Source: Nitrospira_D sp035465795 (GTDB lineage: Bacteria; Nitrospirota; Nitrospiria; Nitrospirales; Nitrospiraceae). From it: a stretch of 64,000 nucleotides of DNA. The position numbers and the translations under genes were made by a program. The notes below the pieces were generated by a model. The model searched no databases, had not been told where the DNA came from, and saw only the letters and a program-made list of their open reading frames with translations. The stretch is taken from assembly GCF_049546785.1 (NCBI RefSeq), contig NZ_JBMWAN010000003.1, forward strand, positions 1 through 64,000, given 5' to 3'. Shown in pieces: positions 1 to 7,913 of this stretch. Numbering within the stretch: position 1 is the stretch's first letter; each line of letters begins with the position of its first letter.

Positions 1-115
1 CGAGATGTACAACGATACCGTCCTGGGCTTCAACAAGTCGGGCAAGGAAGTGGCGCGTATTCAGGTCGAAGAGCCGATCTACATTCGGCCGGCCGAGCGC
101 GTGACCTGGCTGTAA
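1..115 (+). CDS. 3' end of an unidentified protein (partial)
   Basis: The window opens inside a reading frame whose last 37 codons run to a TAA at 113-115. The visible tail contains FNKSGKEVARIQVEEP and ends RPAERVTWL. That is too little to assign a family, and the start lies outside the window. A strong intrinsic terminator begins 28 bases after the stop, so this is the last gene of its transcript. Confidence 0.75.
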   Translation, partial: EMYNDTVLGFNKSGKEVARIQVEEPIYIRPAERVTWL

Positions 116-142
116 GTCTGAGCTAGGGATCGCTTCATGGAT

Positions 143-180
143 GGGCGGAGTTCCTTCGGGAGCTCCGCCCGTTCTTTTTT
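143..180 (+). terminator. Rho-independent terminator
   Basis: A 12-bp stem (143-154 with 159-170, one G-U pair) closes on a TTCG tetraloop. It is followed by a run rich in T ending in six T residues. It terminates the partial gene at the window start. Confidence 0.92.
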
Positions 181-334
181 CTCCTCACCGTCAACATTAA
201 AGTATTTGTCCGGCGGGGATCTCTTCGATCACTCGGATCGATGGAACTGTTCGCGGTGGAGCCAGCTCTATTGGGCCCAGCCCCTCCGTGATATATCCGT
301 CTTTCGGCTCAGGCGCTCTGCTCCTAATGCGCAC

Positions 335-363
335 TTGACGGTTCCTAGGGGCTCCAGTAGAGT
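335..363 (+). promoter_or_regulatory. Sigma-70-type promoter
   Basis: TTGACG (335-340), 17-bp spacer, TAGAGT (358-363). The predicted start near 370 leaves a 36-base leader before the GTG of the gene at 406. The rest of the spacer after the terminator shows no other feature. Confidence 0.55.
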
Positions 364-405
364 GACCAGGTCCTGCTCATTTCCCCGCCATTATGGAGGG
401 TTAGG

Positions 406-735
406 GTGAACTCTCAGCCAAAACCGTCAGTACCATTTGCCGCACAGGCGGTTGCGTTTGATGAGCTATTGGCGTCCGGAAAGATCCCGCAAGATTTTTT
501 GGCTACAGAATATGTGGCACAGCAATTTGTCGAACGACTCGTCCATTATGTCCTTAGCGTGCCTGCCGGGAGTTATACGATGGCTCAATTGAGCCATTTG
601 CTTGAGCAAATTGACCCGCGTGCCCAGGTCTTCTTTTTTAAGCGGCTCAAAGAAACCAGTCCTGAAAGCCTCAAACATTTTGCCCCGTTGTACTATGGCT
701 TTATGAACGAGTTTCACTCTCTCCTCTTCACCTGA
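406..735 (+). CDS. Hypothetical protein, 109 aa
   Basis: I do not recognise this family. The GTG at 406 is preceded by a good Shine-Dalgarno (GGAGGG, 395-400), which decides the start. The protein is soluble and helical, with aromatic-rich segments (QVFFFKRL, LYYGFMNEFHSLLFT at the C-terminus) and no signal peptide, membrane segment or metal-binding cluster. It has its own promoter and the next gene has another, so it is probably monocistronic. Confidence 0.75.
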   Translation: MNSQPKPSVPFAAQAVAFDELLASGKIPQDFLATEYVAQQFVERLVHYVLSVPAGSYTMAQLSHLLEQIDPRAQVFFFKRLKETSPESLKHFAPLYYGFMNEFHSLLFT

Positions 736-772
736 TCCCATATCCTCCTCAGGAATTGGTCGAAAATATTTC

Positions 773-800
773 TTGTCGGTCCCAGTTTCTCAGGTATAAT
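773..800 (+). promoter_or_regulatory. Sigma-70-type promoter
   Basis: TTGTCG (773-778), 16-bp spacer, perfect TATAAT (795-800). It lies about 35 bases upstream of the ATG at 835, which has the Shine-Dalgarno AAGGAG. Confidence 0.65.
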
Positions 801-834
801 TGAGATGTTAATCATTTTCAGATGAAGGAGCATC

Positions 835-1203
835 ATGAGCACAACTCTGCAACGGGCTGTCAGCAGCTTCTATAACCTTATTTATGAAGCTCAAACATTT
901 GCGACGAATATGGCCAGAATCGATACGGCCGAGCAGGAGCACTATGCCGGGAGGATCGAAGGCCTTAACTGGGTCCTCGATCGCTGTCAGGAGCTGGAAG
1001 ATATGGATACGAATCTGCCCCCGTCCTCCCTCCAGCGTATTCTGGGAGAGGTCAAGTCGGATCTCGAGCACGAGCTATCCGTGCAGCGCAGGGAAAAGGG
1101 CCGCCGGGCGGATGGCCGTGAAGAAGCCCTTAATTTCGTCGCCGATTATCTTTCCAGTCTGATCACGGCCACAGAAATCGAATCCGCGAAAGCTGCGGTG
1201 TAG
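835..1203 (+). CDS. Hypothetical helical protein, 122 aa
   Basis: Not recognised. The ATG at 835 is preceded by GAAGGAG at ideal spacing and by a consensus -10 box. The sequence is charged and appears entirely alpha-helical: an N-terminal amphipathic stretch (SSFYNLIYEAQTF), a central acidic segment and a basic patch (RREKGRRADGR, about residues 84-94). There is no signal peptide or membrane segment, so it is probably cytoplasmic. Confidence 0.8.
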   Translation: MSTTLQRAVSSFYNLIYEAQTFATNMARIDTAEQEHYAGRIEGLNWVLDRCQELEDMDTNLPPSSLQRILGEVKSDLEHELSVQRREKGRRADGREEALNFVADYLSSLITATEIESAKAAV

Positions 1204-1266
1204 CGAGTTCTGCCCATCAGGATCGATCGGTCCCCGAACTTCCCTTTACCCTGACAGGCATCGCTT

Positions 1267-1491
1267 ATGACATTGGCACGGGAGTGGATTATCTTTGCCC
1301 TCTGCCTTGGAGCAGGGGGCCATCTCGCTCTAGCCTTCGTTCTGCATGCGCCGGAGCTCTGGCCCTGGAGCCGCGCAGGCTTCTACGGGCTCATGACCGG
1401 CTTGACCATTTACGCGGCTGTGCAAGTCCTTCGTTTTCTGTGGAAGCAGTTTCGGCGAACGAAAGGTCTTTCTTCGTCAGAGACCGAATAG
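1267..1491 (+). CDS. Small membrane protein, 74 aa
   Basis: Not recognised. Two hydrophobic segments (about residues 7-27 and 39-59) are separated by a short Pro/Trp-containing loop (APELWPWSR). The C-terminal tail is strongly basic (KQFRRTK), which by the positive-inside rule places it in the cytoplasm. The start is supported by position after the preceding gene rather than by a strong ribosome-binding site. Confidence 0.65.
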   Translation: MTLAREWIIFALCLGAGGHLALAFVLHAPELWPWSRAGFYGLMTGLTIYAAVQVLRFLWKQFRRTKGLSSSETE

Positions 1492-1533
1492 CATAAGTAG
1501 GACAATTGGCCTGTCAGGCAAGGCGAAGTCCCA

Positions 1534-1562
1534 TTGACCGGGCACCCTCCCTTGAATACAAT
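1534..1562 (+). promoter_or_regulatory. Sigma-70-type promoter placed for a leaderless transcript
   Basis: TTGACC (1534-1539), 17-bp spacer, TACAAT (1557-1562). Only six bases separate the -10 box from the ATG at 1569, so the expected transcription start falls on or beside that ATG. Confidence 0.6.
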
Positions 1563-1568
1563 CTCCCC

Positions 1569-1850
1569 ATGTCGATCTCACGGCGGGTTCCGGTTCCAAA
1601 TCAGTGGCCTCAGCCAACAACCACCCGGAAACAACGGATGTCCCCGCAGCAAGAGCCCGATCAATTCGGGTCGTTAAAAGCCTCACTCCTGTATTGTCCC
1701 CGCTGCCGGGTTGCAACACCCACGCGTGAGCGGTTGCTCCTGGTTCTTCCGACGGGAAACCTCTACGAGTATCTCTGTATGCAGTGTGGAACGTCTACCG
1801 GTTCCAAAACCGACACTCAAGGAACTAGTTTGAATTTGTCGATTCCCTGA
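1569..1850 (+). CDS. Small zinc-ribbon protein
   Basis: Two CxxC pairs (CPRC, then CMQC about 28 residues later) mark a small treble-clef or zinc-ribbon fold around the conserved-looking TPTRERLLLVLPTGNLYEYLC region, here split by length. Function unknown. Start choice: an upstream TTG in frame at 1506 lies before the promoter and is excluded. ATG 1569 fits a leaderless mRNA. ATG 1638 (about 70 aa) would give a leadered mRNA and trims a low-complexity N-terminus, so it remains a real alternative. Confidence 0.6.
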   Translation: MSISRRVPVPNQWPQPTTTRKQRMSPQQEPDQFGSLKASLLYCPRCRVATPTRERLLLVLPTGNLYEYLCMQCGTSTGSKTDTQGTSLNLSIP

Positions 1851-1921
1851 CAGGATCCGCTGGCACGCAGGAGGGGTCGTAATATAGATCGGGCGCTGAA
1901 GATCCGTGAGATATGAACCGT

Positions 1922-2182
1922 TTACGTCAGCTGTTCGAGGGGAATGCCTTCTTCGATCAGCATCACGGGAATGTTTTCACGAATCGGGTAAACGATCTTT
2001 AAATCGGATCTCACCAATCCGCCGTCCAGCTCATCGGTCACCGGCTGCTTTCCCGTGTTCCTCAAGTTTCCTTTTCGCACCGCGTCATTTAACTTCGTCA
2101 GCAAATCCGTACCGGCAAGGCTAACCGGCTGCTTCGTCTCCGGACAACAGAGAATTGCGAGCAGGTCCTTGTCCACACTCAT
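1922..2182 (-). CDS. Trm112 family protein
   Basis: The sequence opens with MSVDKDLLAILCCPETKQPV and ends with a Y-P-I-R-E-N-I-P-V-M-L segment, the hallmark of bacterial Trm112/UPF0434 (YcaR-like) proteins. In eukaryotes and archaea Trm112 is an activating partner of RNA and protein methyltransferases; the bacterial role is less settled. At 86 aa it is longer than the usual ~60, with a central insertion. The ATG is preceded by AGGAAAGGAAGAGG, and the gene has its own promoter. Confidence 0.88.
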   Translation of the reverse strand: MSVDKDLLAILCCPETKQPVSLAGTDLLTKLNDAVRKGNLRNTGKQPVTDELDGGLVRSDLKIVYPIRENIPVMLIEEGIPLEQLT

Positions 2183-2241
2183 GGCCTCTTCCTTTCCTCA
2201 GGCAACCCGTTGACCTTCTGGCTTAGAGAACCGAGGAGAGC

Positions 2242-2271
2242 AGCATAAGCTAGAAAGGGAACCGGGTTCAA
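2242..2271 (-). promoter_or_regulatory. Sigma-70-type promoter for the Trm112 gene
   Basis: On the minus strand TTGAAC (2271-2266), 18-bp spacer, TATGCT (2247-2242). It points into the Trm112 gene with a leader of about 50 bases. Confidence 0.55.
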
Positions 2272-2283
2272 GAGAAGCAAATC

Positions 2284-2312
2284 TTCATACGGCTCGGATA
2301 TTCTGTTAGAAT
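2284..2312 (+). promoter_or_regulatory. Promoter with extended -10
   Basis: TTCATA (2284-2289), 17-bp spacer, TAGAAT (2307-2312) preceded by TG at 2304-2305, i.e. an extended -10. It drives the DUF502 gene, with a leader of about 34 bases. Confidence 0.6.
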
Positions 2313-2352
2313 AAAAGTAGAAGCGGTTCAATTCTTGCCGGAGCAACCATCA

Positions 2353-2964
2353 ATGTCTGTCGTTATCTGGAGGGTCTTTGGCGCAGGCCTTTTCCTCCTC
2401 GTTCCGACGTGGGCGACCTTCCTGATTCTCTCCGCTCTCTTTAACACGCTCGATGCCCTCCTGACAGATCTCATAGGAGGACGACTACCCGTCCATACCC
2501 CAGGCCTGGGACTCCTTCTGCTCCTGGCTCTTGTGCTCATTGTTGGCGCTCTCGTCACCCACGTCATCGGTGAAGGCCTCTTCGTGCGGATTGAGCGGCA
2601 GGTCGAGCAGCTCCCACTGGTCCGTACTATTTATCTCACCATGAAGGGGATCACGGACCTACTGAATTTTCGTTCCCGGTTTGGACAAAGTACCGTGGTC
2701 GCATTCCCCTTTCCACGCGACGGCCTCTGGGCACTCGGATTTGTCATGGGCGGCGCTCCCGAGGCACTCCAGGTTTCCCCTGCCGCCAGGCTCCTGATGA
2801 TCTTCGTCCCAACGGCCATTCATCCCTTTACCGGCTATCTCGCCTTTGTCCCGGAAGACGAAGTCCGCAGGCTGAATCTGCCGGCAGAAGACGCGATGAA
2901 AATGGAATTCTCTGCGGGGTTCTACCAACCCGCCGCCGGTTGGTTGAATCCAGTGAAGGGGTAG
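2353..2964 (+). CDS. DUF502 family inner-membrane protein
   Basis: The architecture is that of DUF502: two N-terminal transmembrane helices (about residues 7-30 and 50-73), then a soluble domain with conserved-looking LPLVRTIYLTMKGITD and GYLAFVP segments. The family is widespread in Gram-negatives and plants; its molecular function is not established. ATG 2353 is chosen over the in-frame TTG at 2335 because GGAG sits 9 bases upstream. The next gene starts 12 bases after its stop, so the two are probably co-transcribed. Confidence 0.85.
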   Translation: MSVVIWRVFGAGLFLLVPTWATFLILSALFNTLDALLTDLIGGRLPVHTPGLGLLLLLALVLIVGALVTHVIGEGLFVRIERQVEQLPLVRTIYLTMKGITDLLNFRSRFGQSTVVAFPFPRDGLWALGFVMGGAPEALQVSPAARLLMIFVPTAIHPFTGYLAFVPEDEVRRLNLPAEDAMKMEFSAGFYQPAAGWLNPVKG

Positions 2965-2975
2965 AGAGACTGTCT

Positions 2976-3497
2976 ATGCTTGTGAGAGACGAAGTGCTCA
3001 TTCGCCCGGCGCGAATGGACGATATTGAGGCGATTGCCTCGTTCAGTGCGGCCATGGCTCTTGAAACAGAAGGTCGGGCGCTCGATCGCGAGCGCCTGCG
3101 TCAAGGCACCCGTTCTCTCCTCGCAACACCGGCTCATGGCTTCTTTATGGTGGCGGAGCGGGGAGGAGCGACAGACAGCCAGGTCGTGGGCCAGTTGATG
3201 GTTACCTACGAGTGGAGCGACTGGCGGAATGCCGTGTTCTGGTGGATCCAGAGTGTGTACGTCGATCCGACGTGGCGACGACGAGGTATTTTCCGGAGGC
3301 TCCATGCGGCAGTCATGGCCACAGCCAAGGCCGATCCGAAGGTCTGCGGTGTCCGCCTCTATGTGGAATCGGCCAATCGCGTGGCGCAGGAAGTCTACCG
3401 GCGAGTCGGGTTGCAGCCCTCATCGTACGTGGTATTTGAAACTGATTTTATCCTGGGGCACCGACGTGCTCTGGCAGACCGACCAGACGAAGCGTAA
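2976..3497 (+). CDS. GNAT family N-acetyltransferase
   Basis: This is a GCN5-related acetyltransferase. An N-terminal strand (IRPARMDDIEAI) leads to the acetyl-CoA pyrophosphate loop, here VDPTWRRRGIFRRL, matching the Q/RxxGxG/A motif with a non-canonical final position, and then the family ending (ESANRVAQEVYRRVGL). The substrate cannot be deduced. ATG 2976 is preferred to the in-frame TTG at 2940, which would overlap the DUF502 gene. Confidence 0.85.
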   Translation: MLVRDEVLIRPARMDDIEAIASFSAAMALETEGRALDRERLRQGTRSLLATPAHGFFMVAERGGATDSQVVGQLMVTYEWSDWRNAVFWWIQSVYVDPTWRRRGIFRRLHAAVMATAKADPKVCGVRLYVESANRVAQEVYRRVGLQPSSYVVFETDFILGHRRALADRPDEA

Positions 3498-3509
3498 GGA
3501 GGGATCTAT

Positions 3510-3896
3510 ATGCCGCTGGCACGAATCATTTGTATTGCGCTCCTGAGCCTGATCATGGTCCAAGGCTGCGCCTTCAGCCGAGGCACTTTGGGCGACGAAA
3601 TCAGAGCAGACGCTATCGCCTCGATCAAGAAAGGCACATCCACGAAAGCCGAAGTTCTCGCACTACTCGGCGCGCCGGATCGGCTGCTGCAAGTCAACGG
3701 CCGGGACGTCTTTCAGTACTATCGCTACGATGCGAAAGCCGGCAGCCTGCTTCTCATTGTCGTCAATTTCTCGCGCATGTCCGTCAAGAGCGATGACCTG
3801 TTCGTCATTCTGAACCGTGAAGGGATCGTCGAGGATGTCATTTCATCGAAGCGGACGGATGGAATGGAGTTTCGATTCTGGCCATTCGGAGATTGA
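3510..3896 (+). CDS. BamE/SmpA-like lipoprotein
   Basis: A lipoprotein signal (hydrophobic core, then VQGC with Cys20) is followed by a BamE/OmlA-type small alpha-beta fold. The family pattern KKGTSTKAEVLALLGAPD (helix, then L-G-x-P) is clear, as is the paired-aromatic strand (FQYYRYD). Classical BamE is an accessory factor of outer-membrane protein assembly; this copy stands with a second similar lipoprotein and no bam genes, so its exact role is uncertain. It starts 12 bases after the GNAT gene. Confidence 0.78.
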   Translation: MPLARIICIALLSLIMVQGCAFSRGTLGDEIRADAIASIKKGTSTKAEVLALLGAPDRLLQVNGRDVFQYYRYDAKAGSLLLIVVNFSRMSVKSDDLFVILNREGIVEDVISSKRTDGMEFRFWPFGD

Positions 3897-3897
3897 T

Positions 3898-4323
3898 ATG
3901 CTGCCACGTGTGTCCCGGTCTTGCCTCATCGCGCTCGTTTTGGCGCTCTCTATCGGCAGCGCTGGGTGTAATGTCATCCGCATTCAATTGAATACGCCAC
4001 TCACCCAGGATGATGTGGCATTTATCGAGCCGGGGAAAACCGTGCTCACCGAGGTCATCGCCAAGCTGGGTGTGCCCGATTCTATTACGGAATCTTACCT
4101 CGGAGTCGTGGCCACCTACCGCTTTCTGGACATGAAGTATTCGCGCGTGAACTTCGGATGGCTGGTGAAACCTTGGTCGCCTGTCGATCCCGATCTGATC
4201 ATCTCTCGCACCGGTTTTGGAGTCGATGCGTTTGAACTGTACTGCGATGCGAATTGGGTCGTGACGCACCAGAGCTTTCTCCGTCAACTCTCAGGCACCC
4301 AATTCAACCCCTATCCATTTTAA
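3898..4323 (+). CDS. Second BamE-like lipoprotein
   Basis: The ATG at 3898 starts one base after the preceding TGA, so translation is coupled. An earlier in-frame start at 3817 would overlap the upstream gene. The signal peptide ends in a lipobox (GSAGC, Cys17). The mature protein carries a BamE-like EPGKTVLTEVIAKLGVPDS segment, the same helix-plus-LGxPD pattern as its neighbour. The C-terminal half (tryptophan- and aromatic-rich) is not recognised. It probably arose by duplication of the adjacent lipoprotein. Confidence 0.75.
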   Translation: MLPRVSRSCLIALVLALSIGSAGCNVIRIQLNTPLTQDDVAFIEPGKTVLTEVIAKLGVPDSITESYLGVVATYRFLDMKYSRVNFGWLVKPWSPVDPDLIISRTGFGVDAFELYCDANWVVTHQSFLRQLSGTQFNPYPF

Positions 4324-4352
4324 GCATGGCCTGATCTGCCTCTCTTCGAGAA

Positions 4353-4381
4353 TTGCCCGCTCAATCCAGTCAGTCTATAAT
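4353..4381 (+). promoter_or_regulatory. Sigma-70-type promoter placed for a leaderless transcript
   Basis: TTGCCC (4353-4358), 17-bp spacer, perfect TATAAT (4376-4381). The ATG at 4389 lies 7 bases beyond the -10 box. Another in-frame ATG (4380) falls inside the -10 box itself and cannot be a start for this promoter. Confidence 0.65.
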
Positions 4382-4388
4382 GCCAGTC

Positions 4389-5246
4389 ATGGGTAAGATC
4401 CCTCCGGAGGAGTCATCGTTCAACGACGCCATCCTTGCTTCTCCTTCTTATATCCCTGCTGACCGCGATACCGTGTTCCTGCAGCGTGAAGAGCTCCGTC
4501 CGCTGCGGCTTGGACTCGAGTTGCTGAAACCGGAGATCATCCAGGCGGAACAGGGGATTCAGTCCACGATCGTGGTGTTCGGGAGCGCCAGGCTGCAGGA
4601 GCCCTCGGCGGCAGAGCTGGCGTTACAGACCGCCGAACGGGAAGCTGCCGAACATCCTAACCATCCGGTCCTTCAGAGACAAATGGCCGTTGCTAAACGC
4701 CAGCGCGATCTCTCCAGGTACTACGATGTGGCGAGAGAGTTTGCCAGACTGGTCTCCAGCACCTGCCAAACTAACGGGCGATGCGACTATGTCATCGTGA
4801 CCGGCGGCGGACCCGGCATTATGGAGGCGGCCAATCGCGGAGCCTCCGACGTGCAGGCGAAGTCGATCGGGTTGAATATCACCCTTCCACATGAACAGCA
4901 CCCGAATCCGTACATCACCCCGGAATTGTGTTTTCAATTCCGGTATTTCGCACTCCGGAAAATGCATTTTCTCATTCGGGCCAAAGCCCTCGTCGCCTTT
5001 CCGGGCGGCTACGGCACAATGGATGAGCTCTTCGAAACGCTCACCCTTATCCAAACCGGCAAAGTCAGCGGCGTCAGCGTAGTCCTGGTGGGCCGTGCAT
5101 TCTGGGATCGGGCGATCAATTGGGACATGCTGGTGGAGGAGGGGCTTATCAGCCAGCAGGACCGCGCGCTCTTTCATTACGCCGAAACAGCCCAGGACGC
5201 TTGGGACGTGATTTCGAAGAATCATACGATGAGGCCTCAGCCATGA
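4389..5246 (+). CDS. LOG family (lysine decarboxylase-like) nucleotide hydrolase
   Basis: Contains the two LOG-family signatures: VTGGGPGIMEAANRGA (Rossmann loop) and PGGYGTMDELFE (PGGxGTxxE, nucleotide-binding and catalytic glutamate). Characterised members cleave cytokinin riboside monophosphates or AMP to base plus ribose 5-phosphate; many bacterial ones act as nucleotide 5'-monophosphate nucleosidases. About 100 residues precede the Rossmann core, more than in minimal LOG proteins. No Shine-Dalgarno precedes ATG 4389, consistent with a leaderless mRNA. Its stop overlaps the next start (ATGA). Confidence 0.85.
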   Translation: MGKIPPEESSFNDAILASPSYIPADRDTVFLQREELRPLRLGLELLKPEIIQAEQGIQSTIVVFGSARLQEPSAAELALQTAEREAAEHPNHPVLQRQMAVAKRQRDLSRYYDVAREFARLVSSTCQTNGRCDYVIVTGGGPGIMEAANRGASDVQAKSIGLNITLPHEQHPNPYITPELCFQFRYFALRKMHFLIRAKALVAFPGGYGTMDELFETLTLIQTGKVSGVSVVLVGRAFWDRAINWDMLVEEGLISQQDRALFHYAETAQDAWDVISKNHTMRPQP

Positions 5247-6640
5247 AACTCTCCTTTCACGGCGCAGCCAGATCGGTAACCGGAAGCCGTCATCTGATCG
5301 AGACCGCAGGGTGCCGACTGCTCCTGGATTGCGGCATGTTTCAAGGGCGGAGGGAAGAGGCCGAGAGCCAGAATCGCGATCTCGGGTTCGAGCCGAAGTC
5401 ACTGTCCTCCGTGCTGCTCTCCCATGCCCATATCGATCACTCCGGCGCCTTGCCGGTTCTGGACAAATATCGGTTTTCCGGCAAGGTGTATCTCACGCGT
5501 GCCACGGCTGATCTTACGGAGATCATGCTGCAGGACGCCGCCCGTATTCAGGAAAGCGATTGTCGCTATGTGAATAAGAAAGAACGGCGCAGGGGAAAGA
5601 AGTGCGTGGCGCCGTTTTTCGATTCCGATGACGTCGAAGCCGTCACGCGACGGTTCGTCGGGGTGCGCTACCATGATGCAGTCAAAATTGCACCGAGGGT
5701 GACCGCCTCGTTTCACGACGCAGGGCACATCCTCGGATCGGCCGCCGTCCGCGTGAAGTATACGGCGCGAGGAGACACAACGACGGTGCTGTTCAGCGGA
5801 GATCTGGGGCGGTCGCACATGCCTATCTTGCGTGATCCGGAACCGCCGCCCCCCTGCGATGTCTTGATCCTCGAATCGACGTATGGGGATCGCCTGCACG
5901 ACCACGCCGCCGAAGAGATGAAGAGGAAGGCGCAGGAGTTGATCGCCCATGCCAGGGTCCACAAGAGCAAGATCATCGTGCCGGCCTTTGCGGTCGGGCG
6001 AACACAGGAACTTGTCATGCGGATCAAAGAGCTGGTCGGCGAGCAGCGGATCGACCCCCTTCCCATTTACATCGATTCACCATTGGCATCCAAGGCGACT
6101 GAAATCTTCCGGCGGCATCCGGAATGTTATGACGAAGAAACCTACCGCACGTTCACATCGGAGGGGGACCCCTTTGCGTCACGGTACATTCACTTCATCT
6201 CCTCTCCCGAAGACAGCAAGCGTCTCAATTCAATGAAGGGCCCCTGTGTCATCATTTCCTCATCCGGCATGTGCGAAGGCGGGCGGGTACTCCATCATCT
6301 CAAGCATGCCATTCAAGACGAGGCGAATGTGATCGTCTTCGTCGGTTTCCAGGCAGAACATACGCTGGGCCGGAAGTTGGTCGAAGGTTGGGACGTCGTG
6401 CCGATCTTCGGTGTGCCGACACAACGACGGGCCCAGGTGGTGAAATTCAACGGGCTTTCGGCCCATGCCGATCGCAACGATCTTCTGGCCTACGTGCGAG
6501 CCATCAATCCGCTGCCGGCCCAAATCTTCATCGTGCATGGCGAAGAAAAGCAGGCACTCTCACTCGGTTCGGCCATTCAAGCTGAGCATCCGGGGATTGA
6601 AGTGCAGATTCCTCATCGAGGATCATCCTATGACATCTAG
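5243..6640 (+). CDS. Metallo-beta-lactamase / beta-CASP ribonuclease (RMM-CBL type)
   Basis: The metal motif HAHIDHSG (H61, H63, D65, H66) is that of beta-CASP nucleases. A further His in the DAGHILGSAAV segment, the GDLGRS motif and a beta-CASP insert (about residues 180-370) follow. The C-terminal GLSAHAD and IVHGEE segments match the RMM-CBL tail of Ysh1/CPSF73-like exonucleases. It likely acts in RNA processing or decay. ATG 5243 overlaps the LOG stop by four bases (ATGA), replacing the upstream in-frame start at 5120. Confidence 0.9.
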   Translation: MKLSFHGAARSVTGSRHLIETAGCRLLLDCGMFQGRREEAESQNRDLGFEPKSLSSVLLSHAHIDHSGALPVLDKYRFSGKVYLTRATADLTEIMLQDAARIQESDCRYVNKKERRRGKKCVAPFFDSDDVEAVTRRFVGVRYHDAVKIAPRVTASFHDAGHILGSAAVRVKYTARGDTTTVLFSGDLGRSHMPILRDPEPPPPCDVLILESTYGDRLHDHAAEEMKRKAQELIAHARVHKSKIIVPAFAVGRTQELVMRIKELVGEQRIDPLPIYIDSPLASKATEIFRRHPECYDEETYRTFTSEGDPFASRYIHFISSPEDSKRLNSMKGPCVIISSSGMCEGGRVLHHLKHAIQDEANVIVFVGFQAEHTLGRKLVEGWDVVPIFGVPTQRRAQVVKFNGLSAHADRNDLLAYVRAINPLPAQIFIVHGEEKQALSLGSAIQAEHPGIEVQIPHRGSSYDI

Positions 6641-7823
6641 CCGAGGCGCGGTGGCACTGGTGATGGCCGTGGCGACGCTCTGTGGCTGCGTATCGGTGCA
6701 AGCGGCAGAGACGTCTGAGCCGCGTCAGCGTATCCGCGATCTGGGAATTACCATCGGGCAGTATCCGACGGGCCCTCTCAATAACATTACCGATGTCGCA
6801 GGGGTAAAGGTCGGGCACACGACACTCATCTCGGGGGAGGGGCCGCTCAAACCAGGAACTGGTCCGGTTCGTACCGGTGTGACGGTGATTGTCCCGCGCG
6901 ACGATGTGTGGCGCAAAAAGGTTCCGGCCGGGGCCTTCGTCCTGAATGGGACCGGGGAGATGACCGGTCTGTCATGGGTGGCGGAGTCAGGCTTTCTGGA
7001 ATATCCCATCGCGCTGACCAATACGCTCAATGTGCCGCGTGTGGCCAACGGCGTGATGAGTTGGATGATCAGGCAGTATCCGGAGATCGGCATTTCAGAC
7101 GATACGCTGACCCCGGTGGTTGCCGAATGCGACGACGGGCGTCTTAATGACATTCAAGGTCGCCATGTGTCCGAGCAGGACGTCATGGCAGCACTGGACG
7201 GCGCGAGCAACGGCCCGGTCAAAGAGGGGACCGTCGGGGCCGGAACCGGCATGGTGTCCTATGGATTCAAAGGCGGGATCGGCACGGCCTCGCGACGATT
7301 ATCTGAGAAAGAAGGCGGCTATACGGTCGGGGTCCTGGTCAATGCCAACCATGGCCGTCGGCCTGAGCTTATGGTCGGAGGGGTTCCGGTCGGGCGGTTA
7401 TATGAAGCGGTGCCTCCCGTCGCGCAGGCGCTTTCGCCTGGTCAAAGCGAAGGTTCGATCATCATTATCATCGCCACCGACGCTCCGCTCGATGGACGGC
7501 AGCTCACGCGACTTGCGAAGCGCGCCGCGCTCGGCCTTGCCCGGACCGGCTCTACCGCGCGCCACGGGAGCGGCGACTTCCTGCTGGCCTTCTCCACCGG
7601 CAACGTCATTCCTCATTACCCAAGCGAGCCGACGTTTCAGCAGACCCATCTCGCGGACACCCATCTGAATCCGATGATCACCGCAACGGTCGAGGCCACC
7701 GAAGAGGCTATTCTCAACGCCCTGACAATGGCGACCACGGTGGTTGGTCGGGACGGCCATCGTATCGAGGCGATGGATCTCGACCGCTTACAAGAGTTGA
7801 TGGGCGCTGCTTCTCGTCGATAG
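6630..7823 (+). CDS. P1 family (DmpA-like) peptidase, putative lipoprotein
   Basis: The mature part begins IRDLGITIGQYPTGPLNNITDV, the usual start of the DmpA/BapA family (peptidase S58), given here only as a pattern. The glycine-rich GTGMVSYGFKGGIGTASR core and LVNANHGRRPEL also match. The family comprises N-terminal nucleophile aminopeptidases that self-cleave; I do not pinpoint the nucleophile. A lipobox (ATLCGC, Cys20) predicts a membrane-anchored periplasmic form. The ATG overlaps the nuclease gene by 11 bases. Confidence 0.87.
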   Translation: MTSSRGAVALVMAVATLCGCVSVQAAETSEPRQRIRDLGITIGQYPTGPLNNITDVAGVKVGHTTLISGEGPLKPGTGPVRTGVTVIVPRDDVWRKKVPAGAFVLNGTGEMTGLSWVAESGFLEYPIALTNTLNVPRVANGVMSWMIRQYPEIGISDDTLTPVVAECDDGRLNDIQGRHVSEQDVMAALDGASNGPVKEGTVGAGTGMVSYGFKGGIGTASRRLSEKEGGYTVGVLVNANHGRRPELMVGGVPVGRLYEAVPPVAQALSPGQSEGSIIIIIATDAPLDGRQLTRLAKRAALGLARTGSTARHGSGDFLLAFSTGNVIPHYPSEPTFQQTHLADTHLNPMITATVEATEEAILNALTMATTVVGRDGHRIEAMDLDRLQELMGAASRR

Positions 7824-7856
7824 GCAGATAGTGGTTCATTGCGTTCTGTGCTCGAC

Positions 7857-7886
7857 TTGCAATTTCGTCCGGCCCCTCGTTATTCT
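7857..7886 (+). promoter_or_regulatory. Candidate promoter
   Basis: TTGCAA (7857-7862), 18-bp spacer, TATTCT (7881-7886), upstream of the 75-aa gene at 7914. Confidence 0.45.
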
Positions 7887-7913
7887 GCCACTGACTTTGG
7901 CCAAGGAGGGCGC

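Noticed and set aside
137..409. Plus-strand open frame of 90 codons after the first terminator
   Set aside because: It starts inside the terminator stem region, runs through the promoter at 335-363 and is Ser/Arg-rich without any ribosome-binding site.
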